A DNA stretch of 64,000 nt from Leadbetterella sp040829825 (GTDB taxonomy: Bacteria; Bacteroidota; Bacteroidia; Cytophagales; Spirosomataceae), in assembly GCF_040829825.1 (NCBI RefSeq), contig NZ_JBFOLH010000013.1. One strand, given 5' to 3'. This document shows, piece by piece, positions 1 to 9,200 of this stretch (the first letter of the stretch is position 1; each line of letters starts with the position of its first letter). The notes under the pieces were generated by a model. That model ran no database searches and was not told where the DNA came from. It worked only from the letters and a program-made list of their open reading frames with translations. The position numbers were made by a program, and so were the translations under genes.

Positions 1-1590
1 ACTGTAAATAACGGCCAGCTGACCTGTACAACTACTACCGTTAAGCTGACAGCGAACGGATCGCCAGCAGGCGTAACTTACAGCTGGACCGGCCCAGGCG
101 GTTTCACAGCTACTACAAAAGAAGTGAACGTAACCACAGCGGGCAGTTACGAGGTAACGGTAACGGCACCTAACGGCTGTACCGAGAAGGCCACGGCCAC
201 AGTAACATCAGATATTCAGAAACCAACGGTAACGGTAAATAACGCGGCGCTGAGCTGTACCACTACTTCGGTTAAGCTGACCGCCAACGGTTCAGCAGGA
301 GTAACGTATAAATGGACAGGCCCGGGAAGTTTCACAGCTACCACCCAGGAAATTACAGTAACCACAGCGGGCAGCTACGAGGTAACCGTAACGGCAGCCA
401 ACGGTTGTACCGAGAAAGCCACTGCCACAGTGACCTCGGATACCAATATGCCGACCGTAAGTGTGAACAACGGTACGCTGACCTGTACCACTACTTCGGT
501 TAAGCTGATGGCCAACGGTTCGGCAGGGGTGACTTACAGCTGGACAGGCCCGGGCAGCTTCACGGCTACCACCCAGGAAATCACGGTAACCACGGCGGGC
601 AGCTACGAAGTAACGGTAACAGCACCTAACGGCTGTACTGCAAAGGCTACGGCCACGGTGACTAGCAATACCCAGAAACCAACAGTAACGGTAAATAACG
701 GCAAGCTGACTTGTACTGAAACAAGTGTTAAGCTTACCGCCAACGGTTCGTCAGGAGTAACGTATAAATGGACAGGCCCAGGCAGCTTCACAGCTACCAC
801 CCAGGAAATCACGGTGAGCACAGCGGGCAGTTACGAGGTAACGGTAACGGCACCTAACGGTTGTACCGAGAAAGCCACGGCCACGGTAACATCAGATATT
901 CAGAAACCAACAGTAACGGTAAATAACGCGGCGCTGAGCTGTACCACTACTTCGGTTAAGCTGACGGCCAACGGTTCAGCAGGCGTAACGTATAAATGGA
1001 CAGGCCCGGGAAGTTTCACAGCTACCACCCAGGAAATTACGGTAACCACAGCGGGCAGTTACGAGGTAACCGTAACGGCAGCCAACGGTTGTACCGAGAA
1101 AGCCACTGCCACAGTGACCTCGGATACCAATATGCCGACCGTAAGTGTGAACAACGGTACTTTGACCTGTACTACCACCTCGGTTAAGCTGACGGCCAAC
1201 GGTTCAGCAGGAGTGACTTACAGCTGGACAGGCCCGGGCGGCTTTACAGCTACCACCCAGGAGATCACGGTAAGCACGGCGGGCAGCTACGAAGTAACGG
1301 TAACAGCACCTAATGGCTGTACTGCAAAAGCTACCGCAACAGTTAGCCAGGATACCTCATTACCTACAGTAGTTGTAGAAGACAAGGTAATGTCATGCGG
1401 AGAGACGGAGGTGACATTAACGGCAACGGGGACCGCCGGGGTAACGTATAGTTGGACGGGTCCGGACGGTTTTACGGCCACTACGAAAGAGATCACGGTA
1501 AGCAATCCGGGCACCTATAAGGTAGTGGTAACGTCTCCCAACGGCTGTAGTGCAACAGATGAAGCAAAAGTAACGAAGAAAGATAAGCCG
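1..1590 (+). repeat. 228-bp in-frame tandem repeats with 684-bp higher-order period
   Basis: Unit boundaries (codons for PT at the start of PTVTVNN) fall at 223, 451, 679, 907, 1135 and 1363, a constant 228 bp (76 codons). Units starting at 223 and 451 are nearly identical to those at 907 and 1135, so a three-unit block of 684 bp has been duplicated. The last unit (1363-1590) is diverged. The first unit is cut by the window edge and carries one extra codon (NGSPAGV). Confidence 0.9.
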
Positions 1591-3030
1591 GAATCTCCTG
1601 TTTCGGGGCCTCACAAAGTATGTTACGGCGAGGAGATCACGCTGAGCGCGACGTGTTCAAGCGGGACGGTGAAATGGTACAGCGATGCTGCTTTGACGCA
1701 GGAGCTGAGCCAGCTGACCTTTTCGGCGCAGCAGAGCAAAACCTACTATGCGGTGTGTACAACGCCGGATTGTGTGAGTGCGGCAACGGAATCGGTAGTA
1801 ACGGTAACACCAGACTTCCCGGCACCGGTATTGACGGCGACTCCGGAAGAGGTGATCAAAGGCGGAAGCAGCACCTTAAGCGGAAGTTGTGAGACGGGTA
1901 CGCTGGTATGGTACAAAGATGCGGGCCTGACCCAGGTTCTGGGCACAGGAGCTACGCTGGAAGTAACACCGGATACGACAACGACCTACTATGCAGCCTG
2001 TGAGCTGGAGACTTGTAAGAAGCCGTCGGAAGTAACAGTGAAAGTGAAAGACCAGATCTTTGACCTGGCACTTCGGAAGACGATCAAAGGCGGCGGCAAG
2101 AACCCTGTAGTATACCCGGGAAGCAGCATTACGTTTGAGATAGAAGTATTTAACCAGGGAAATGTGACGGCCAGCAATATCCAGGTAACGGATTATATAC
2201 CTGCGGGTTTGACGCTGAACGATGGGAACTGGACGGCGGGGGGCGGTAAAGCCACGCTGAATACGAAGATAGGCACGCTGGCTGCCGGAGCGAGCACGAA
2301 AGTGGAGATCACGTTTACGGTGAATGCAGACTTTAAAGGCAAAGCAGTGAATGCGGCCGAGATCAGCAGTGCAGACGGAGGAGACGACATAGACTCTACC
2401 CCTGACGATAACCCGGGTAATGACGGCACGCCGAAAGACGATGAGATCGGTGAAGACGGAAAGCACGGGGGGGATGAAGACGACCATGACATTGAAGAGA
2501 TCACGGTAGTAGAGACGCCGGTGTTTGACCTGGCATTAAGGAAGACGCTGAAAGCAGGTCAGAAGTCGATTTTCAAACCGGGAGACAGTGTAACGTTTGA
2601 GATCACGGTGTTTAACCAGGGGAATGTAGATGCAACGGATATAGATCTGGTAGATTACATTCCGGAAGGCCTGATGTTGAATGACGGTAACTGGACGCTT
2701 GACGGCAGCAAGGCGAGGTGGGCGAAAGCGATCGCATCGTTACCGGCAGGCGGCGAGACGACGGTATCGATCAGCTTCAAGCTGAAGAGCGATGTAAAGG
2801 GTGGAGTGATTATCAACACGGCGGAGATCAGCGGGGCGAAGAACGATAAGGGCCTGGAAGACATAGACTCTACGCCGGATGATATCAAGGACAACGACGG
2901 TGTGGTGAAGAACGATGAGATTCATGAGAACGGGAAGCAGGGAGGAGATGAGGATGATCATGACATAGAGCCGATCACGGTTTGTCCGGATCAGAAATGT
3001 CTGACCGCAAAAATAAAAGTGAAAAAGTAA
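1..3030 (+). CDS. Repeat-built Ig-like/DUF11 surface protein, 5' end outside window
   Basis: The reading frame is open from base 1 with repeat sequence already under way, so the gene starts upstream of the window; the in-frame GTG at 124 is not a real start. About seven 76-residue Ig-like/PKD-like units (pattern PTVTVNN..LTC...VKLTANGS.GVTY.WTGPG.FTATT.EITV..AGSYEVTVTA.NGCT) are followed by two Ig-like units of the CHU_C-associated kind near 1590-2040. Two DUF11 units follow (FDLALRKT...GSSITFEIEVFNQGNVTA), each ending in an acidic DDIDSTPDD...GGDEDDHDIE stretch. The protein ends in a short basic tail (KCLTAKIKVKK). I see no type A T9SS sorting domain. A cell-surface or secreted stalk or adhesin role is inferred from the architecture. 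A strong terminator follows. Confidence 0.8.
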   Translation, partial: TVNNGQLTCTTTTVKLTANGSPAGVTYSWTGPGGFTATTKEVNVTTAGSYEVTVTAPNGCTEKATATVTSDIQKPTVTVNNAALSCTTTSVKLTANGSAGVTYKWTGPGSFTATTQEITVTTAGSYEVTVTAANGCTEKATATVTSDTNMPTVSVNNGTLTCTTTSVKLMANGSAGVTYSWTGPGSFTATTQEITVTTAGSYEVTVTAPNGCTAKATATVTSNTQKPTVTVNNGKLTCTETSVKLTANGSSGVTYKWTGPGSFTATTQEITVSTAGSYEVTVTAPNGCTEKATATVTSDIQKPTVTVNNAALSCTTTSVKLTANGSAGVTYKWTGPGSFTATTQEITVTTAGSYEVTVTAANGCTEKATATVTSDTNMPTVSVNNGTLTCTTTSVKLTANGSAGVTYSWTGPGGFTATTQEITVSTAGSYEVTVTAPNGCTAKATATVSQDTSLPTVVVEDKVMSCGETEVTLTATGTAGVTYSWTGPDGFTATTKEITVSNPGTYKVVVTSPNGCSATDEAKVTKKDKPESPVSGPHKVCYGEEITLSATCSSGTVKWYSDAALTQELSQLTFSAQQSKTYYAVCTTPDCVSAATESVVTVTPDFPAPVLTATPEEVIKGGSSTLSGSCETGTLVWYKDAGLTQVLGTGATLEVTPDTTTTYYAACELETCKKPSEVTVKVKDQIFDLALRKTIKGGGKNPVVYPGSSITFEIEVFNQGNVTASNIQVTDYIPAGLTLNDGNWTAGGGKATLNTKIGTLAAGASTKVEITFTVNADFKGKAVNAAEISSADGGDDIDSTPDDNPGNDGTPKDDEIGEDGKHGGDEDDHDIEEITVVETPVFDLALRKTLKAGQKSIFKPGDSVTFEITVFNQGNVDATDIDLVDYIPEGLMLNDGNWTLDGSKARWAKAIASLPAGGETTVSISFKLKSDVKGGVIINTAEISGAKNDKGLEDIDSTPDDIKDNDGVVKNDEIHENGKQGGDEDDHDIEPITVCPDQKCLTAKIKVKK

Positions 3031-3067
3031 TTCCTATCTTTCAAAAATATATGTACTAACGCAGGAA

Positions 3068-3099
3068 ACGCCGGAGATAAAATCTCCGGCGTTTTTTTT
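3068..3099 (+). terminator. Rho-independent terminator of the repeat protein gene
   Basis: A perfect 10-bp stem (ACGCCGGAGA, 3068-3077, with TCTCCGGCGT, 3083-3092) around a TAAAA loop is followed by a run of eight T. It lies 38 bp after the stop codon. A 20-bp segment after it (3101-3120) begins again at 3121 as a short direct repeat. Confidence 0.9.
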
Positions 3100-3194
3100 C
3101 ATAGCAGGTTTTCTTTTTTCATAGCAGGTTCTTCGGCATTTCCCGGTTTGAAGCAGAAAACGGGCGGTTTGTCCCATCAATCCTGCGGACATTA

Positions 3195-3245
3195 AAAACT
3201 ATCCAAATGGAGTATTGACTCTGGAATACAGGAGTAGGAACTTTG
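3195..3245 (+). promoter_or_regulatory. Shared 23-bp box and putative promoter, copy 1
   Basis: The box at 3195-3217 has the core TATCCAAATGGAGTATTG. The final TTG (3215-3217) can act as the -33 element; exactly 20 bp later comes GAACTTTG (3238-3245), close to the Bacteroidota -7 consensus TAnnTTTG. Two further copies of the box lie at 13636-13658 (+) and 11583-11605 (-). The centre is an imperfect TCCATATGGA-type palindrome. The role as a regulator site is inferred. Confidence 0.6.
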
Positions 3246-3270
3246 GTATACAATTAAGCTGGAGATGACT

Positions 3271-6200
3271 ATGAAAAAAAACCTGTACTTTTCACTGCTG
3301 GTATTCTTTAGCTTGTTTTACAGCCTCAGGGCAGAGGGCCAGTGTTCTGTAGGCAATGTTTACCTGACCACCCAGGCGCAGGTAGATTCATTTCACCTGG
3401 CCCATCCCCAATGCAGTGTACTGCCCTATAGTTTAGAAATACACGGAGATAATATTACTAACCTCGACAGCCTCGCTTTTTTAACCGCGATCGGGGAGGA
3501 TTTGCTGATAGACGCTTCAAAACTCCGGAATATTGATGGCCTGTCGGGTCTTCAGTCGGTGGGCCGGCGGTTAACGATTTACGATACTGAACTTCATGAC
3601 CTGAACGGACTCTCGGGGCTCAAAGAGATAAAAAGCCACCTGACGCTGTCTTATATGAATTATTTACAGAATGTAGACGGACTTGCCAACCTGAAAAGCG
3701 TAGGCTTTCGCGAGCCGAGCTGGTTTGATGAGCCGCCTTCGGGTTATCTCCTGATTTACGACATGTCCGTGTTGCAAAACCTCAATGGCCTGGCCGGCGT
3801 GGAAAAAATAGACGGGGCTCTCCAAATATTCAATAACCCGCAGTTAACCTCTATAGAAGGGCTAAAGAATATTAACCAGGGTACGATCACAAATGGTTTA
3901 CGGATTGAAAATAACGGTGCCTTGTCTGTCTGTAACCTGTCCAATATCTGTACCTACCTGTCACAGGGCAAGCCCAGAACCATCTCCGGTAACCTGGGAG
4001 CATGTGCTTCGGCATTGGCTGTGTCCCAGGCCTGTTCCGGTACGGGGTGTCCCGCCACGGTCAACTTCTTCAGCCAGGCCGAAGTAGATGCCTTTGGCGC
4101 TACCTATGCCCACTGTACTACCATTTCCGGTAGTGTGGGTGTGTTTGGCGCCGATATTGTTAACCTGAACGGGCTGGCCGGGATACAGTACATCGGTGGA
4201 GGCCTTCAGATTGGTGCCGATGGCTACCCTAATCCGCTTCTTCAGAACATCAGCGGGCTGTCTAATGTAAAAACCGTGGGAGGGGGACTATTGGTTTACG
4301 ATAACGCACTTTTGGAAAACATAGATGCCCTGAGCGGCATCCAGAATGCTGCCATGGTGACCGTCATCAAAAACCCTAAATTAAAAAATATAAACGGCTT
4401 GTCCGGCCTGTCCGGAACTTTACCCGGGGGAGTCAGCCTGCGCCTGAACCCCGTATTGGAAAACATAAACGGTTTATCCGGCTTGCAGCGCATAGCCAGT
4501 ATAGAAATTGATTCTAACGTAGTGCTGCAAAATCTAGACGGGTTATCCCACCTGCACACCTTAGACAATAACCTGTATATCCGTAAAAATAATGCGCTGC
4601 AGAACCTCAACGGCCTATCTGCCCTTCGATCCATAGCCAGCCACCTGGAAATATCGCATAACCCGCAGCTGCAAAACCTTTCGGGCCTGAGCTCCCTGAA
4701 CAGTATAGGGGGAGACCTGCTGATCGAGAAAAACCCTTTGATTCAAAACCTCGATGGCCTTTCGGCTTTACAGAGCCTTGGCGGATACCTGAATGTTTCT
4801 TCCAATGATCAGCTGCAAAACCTGAACGGCCTGCAGGGGCTTCCGGCCATTGGGGGGTACCTGTATATTGCAGATAACCCGCTTTTAAACTCCATACAGG
4901 GCCTGGAGAATATTAACCCGGCCAGCATTACCTCTTCTTCTTTCAAATCAGGTCTGTATATTCAGAATAACGGCACTCTTTCCCTTTGTAACCTTTCGAA
5001 TATCTGTACCTACCTTTCCGGTACCGGGCCGCGCGCTATCAGCGGAAATACCGGTGACTGTATCAATGCCCAGGTAGTTTCGGCGATCTGCTTTCCGGGT
5101 TGCCCTCCCAATGTGACCCTCAATAGCCAGCAGGAAGTAATTGATTTTGCCGCCGCCTATCCGGGCTGTGGTACCGTTTCCGGGAACCTGAGAATTTCAG
5201 GTGCTACCGACCTGAGTGCCCTCTCTTTTTTACAGCATATAGGCGGTGATCTGTATATTTCCGTGAATAACCCCGGCTTGTTGAACCTGGACGGTCTGAG
5301 CGGAATCCTGGATGTGGGCCGGGACCTGACCGTATCCGGCACCGGCGGGGTGAGCGCTTTGACCAATATTAACGGCCTGTCGGGTGTAAAGAGCGTAGGT
5401 GGTAAGCTTTACATCGGCGGAAACCCGTCACTGCAGAGCCTGGGCGGTCTCTCTGCCCTGCAAACAGTGGGAGGGAGCCTCACCGTTCAGGCCAACGGAT
5501 TCAATGATCTCACCGGCTTATCGGCTTTACAAAGCGTGGGCGAAGATCTTGTTGTTTCTTTTGAACGCCTGGAACGCCTGAACGGCTTACCGGCGCTGAA
5601 GAGTGTGGGGAGAAACCTGAGTATCAATTATAACAATAACCTGAAAAACCTCGATGGTCTGTTGGCCATAGAGCATGTAGGCGGTCAGCTGCTTATCTAC
5701 AATAACACCACTTTGCAGGACATCAGCGGAATCAGCAATGTGGACCTGTCTGCCATTTCCCTCCTGGCCATCAAAGATAACGCCAGCCTATCTTCCTGCT
5801 CAGTAGCGCATATCTGTGACTACCTGGTTTCAGATAAGCCGAGAAGCATAGAGGGGAATAACGGCGACTGTACCGATGAACCGGCGGCATTGAACGATTG
5901 CTCGGGCACCTGCCCCAAAGGGCCCATGCTCACCATTACCTCACAGGCACAAATCAATAGTTTCAAAAGTAATTACCCGGGATGCTCAACTCTGCCGGGC
6001 AGCCTGATGATCAGCGGGCCGGATATTACTAACCTGGCCGGACTCTCAGACCTGAAAACGGTCAATGGTGCGCTGGTAATCTCTTCTAACCCACTGCTGG
6101 AAGGCCTGGAGGGCCTGGCCGGAATTGAGAAAATAAAAGGCCAGCTGGGGGTAGCAGATAATGCCCGGCTGACCTCCATAGACGGCCTCAAAAATATAGA

Positions 6201-9200
6201 CCCCTTAACCATAGCTTTCCTGAAAGTTACAGGTAACGGTACCCTTTCGGTATGTGGCCTGGCCAACCTGTGCGCCTACCTGGCCGCAGGGCGTCAGCGG
6301 GACATTTCCGGTAACCTGGCGGGCTGCAGCACGGCTGCTGATTTTGGATGCTCCTATGAATCATGCCCTACCGGTGATATCACTTTCAATACGCAGAGCC
6401 AGATTGCAAGCTTTGAACAGAAATACTCGCATTGTTCCATCCTGCAGGGAAGCGTTTATATCCAGGGGTCAGGTATAACTGACCTCAGCCTTCTTTCATT
6501 TGTTCAGAAAATTGAAGGTAACCTGGTCATAGGTGGTCCCGGGTCACTGGCTACCAGTAACATGACCAGTTTGCAGGGGCTGCATAACGTCCGCGATATT
6601 GGGGGCTTAGTAAGCATTCACCTGAATGTAAAGCTGCAGAGCCTGGACGGCCTGAATGGCCTGAGGCATGTGGGAGGGTCTTTCTCCGTCAGCAATAATG
6701 ACGCTTTGCAAAGTCTCAATTCCCTCCCGGCACTGGAAACCGTAGGAGGTAGCTTTAATGTTTCTAATAATAAGGGGTTGCTTCATATCAACGGCCTGGG
6801 CGGCCTGCAGGAAATAGGAGGGAACCTTATGATTGGCAGTAATGCATTGCTGCAGGACATCAGCGGATTTTCCTCCCTGAAAAAAACAGGTGCACAGGAT
6901 TCCTACGGGCTGGGAATAAGCAATAACCCCGAACTCGTACATATCAATGGGTTATCCAGCGTGGAGGTTATCGGGAACAATACGGACAGCTACGGAGCCA
7001 ATGTGTTGATAAGTAATAATCCTAAGCTTCAAAACCTCGATGGCCTGTCTTCTTTACATACTATTAACGACGGAGCCTTGTCTGTCATCAGTAATCCGCT
7101 GCTGCAAAATCTTGACGGATTGTCTAATCTCCGGGGGACGGTTCGGAGGAGCCATTACGGTGACGCGCTGTTTATTAACGGTAATGCCGGCTTAAAAAAC
7201 ATAGATGCACTGAAACAGGCAAAATTTGCAGGAGGCATATATATCACAAATAACGCCTCACTGGAAAACGTTGACGGGTTGGCGTCTGTGGAAAACATTG
7301 CAGGAGATCTTAACGGAGGCCTGAGTATCGTGGGTAATGCTTCTTTGAAGAACCTGGACGGCCTGTCGGGCCTGCGTGGCGTACAGTTAAGCTTAATACT
7401 ACAGGATAATACGGCCCTTCAGAACCTGAACGGTCTTGGCTCCTTACAAAGCGTGGGCGGCCGGTTCGACATCAGGAACAGCCCCTTGCTGCAAAACCTG
7501 AACGGCCTCTCTTCCCTGGGCAGGATAGGGCAGGGTTTAACGATCAGTGACAATACAGGCCTGCAAAACCTGGATGGTTTAGCCGGTCTCAGTGACTTCT
7601 CCGGGGCACTTTCCATAGAGAGGAACCCCTCATTAAGCTCCATCCAGGGTATTGCCAATATCCCTCCCGAATCTATCACCTATACGTATTATCTTGATTT
7701 TGACGCATCCGAGAATTTTGTCTTTTTCTTCGGTTTAAGTCTTAAAGATAACGGTGTTTTATCTATCTGTAACCTGCCCAACATCTGCGCCTACCTGGCA
7801 CTGCCGGGAGCCACTTACCCGCGCAGTATCTCGGGCAACCTGGGCGCGTGCGCTACCGAATCGGCGGTAGTTGCTGCCTGTACCACGGCCCAGGTAACGC
7901 TTACGCCGGGTACGGGGATAAATCCTACGGTATGCAGGGGCAAAGACGGCAGCATTGGCTTTAGCTCTACTTTACCGGCCGGCATCTATACGCTGAGCTT
8001 CAGAATAGACAGCAAAGACACTACGGCAACGGTAAACATTAATGCCAACGGGGCCTTTAGCCTTACGGGTCTCAGGAAAGGAATATACAGTAATTTTTCT
8101 ATAGCTACCGAAGAGGGTACGGTGAGCGCTATAGGCAGCCGCACGCTGACCGACCCGGTTTCAGATGCCTTTACGGTAGGCACGAAAACAGACCCCACCG
8201 GTTGTGCGGGCCATGACGGCAGCATTGCATTCACAACGACCCTTGCAGCCGACAGCTACCTGATAAGCTTTAAGAAAGGCAGGAAAGATACAACAGCAAC
8301 TATAACGGTAAGCACCGGCGCTTTTGCCCTCACCGGCCTTTCCGCATCTGTATACTCGGGTTTCAGTATAACCAGCGGCGGGTGTGATCACACGCTTTCT
8401 ACGGTTGTAACGCTTCAGGGCCCGGTGACGGCCGGTGGAGCCATCCTGGCCGACGGCCCCACGGAGTTCTGTTCAGGAAGCGGGGTGAAGCTGACGGCAC
8501 CCGAAGGCATGGCCTACGAGTGGAGTACCGAAGCCCAAACGCGGAGCATCCAGGCCACAGAAGGCGGCATCTACAAAGTAAAGGTGACCTCCTCGCAGGG
8601 GTGCGTGAGCGAGTCACAGATAACGCTCACCCAAAAAGACTGTAACGTGCCCCCGATGGCCGTGTGCAAGCCTGTGGTAGTGCTGGTGGTCAAAGACGAC
8701 TGCTATGCAATACTAAGGACGGAAGACCTGGATGCAGGCTCGTACGATAATGACGGCGACTGGTTTAACCGGAGCATAGACATTAACCCGGCATTGCGGG
8801 TGGGAAGCTATACGGCCCGGATGACGGTGGTAGACACCCACGGGGCCTCAACTACCTGTGCCAGCCAGGTGTACGTGGTAGACCACAGCGCGCCCGTGGT
8901 ACGTGCCAGGGGCCTGACGCTGGAGCTGGATGAACAGGGACGGGCCAACATCACTGTAGCCGACGTAGACGCCGGCTCCTACGACAACTGCGGCCCGCTG
9001 CAGCTGAGCCTGAACCGGACCGAATTCGACTGCCGCGATTTGGGCCACCTGCAGGTGATCCTGACGGGTACTGACGGCTCAGGGAATGTTTCAACGGCGC
9101 TGGCCGACATCCACGTGGTCGATAACCGCCCGCCGGTAGTGATCACAAAAACGTTAGAGATCGTGCTGGATGAAAACGGGAAGGCCGTGCTCAAAGCCGA

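Noticed and set aside
1..1590. Regular repeats as a possible CRISPR array
   Set aside because: The period is 228 bp, in frame, with Ig-like protein coding and no variable spacers.
1876..2487. 203-residue open frame on the minus strand
   Set aside because: It is antisense to the DUF11 protein, without signal, motif or start context, and arises from the codon composition of the repeat gene.
3101..3130. 20-bp direct repeat after the first terminator
   Set aside because: Too short and too simple (T-rich) to claim a function; noted only inside the terminator entry.
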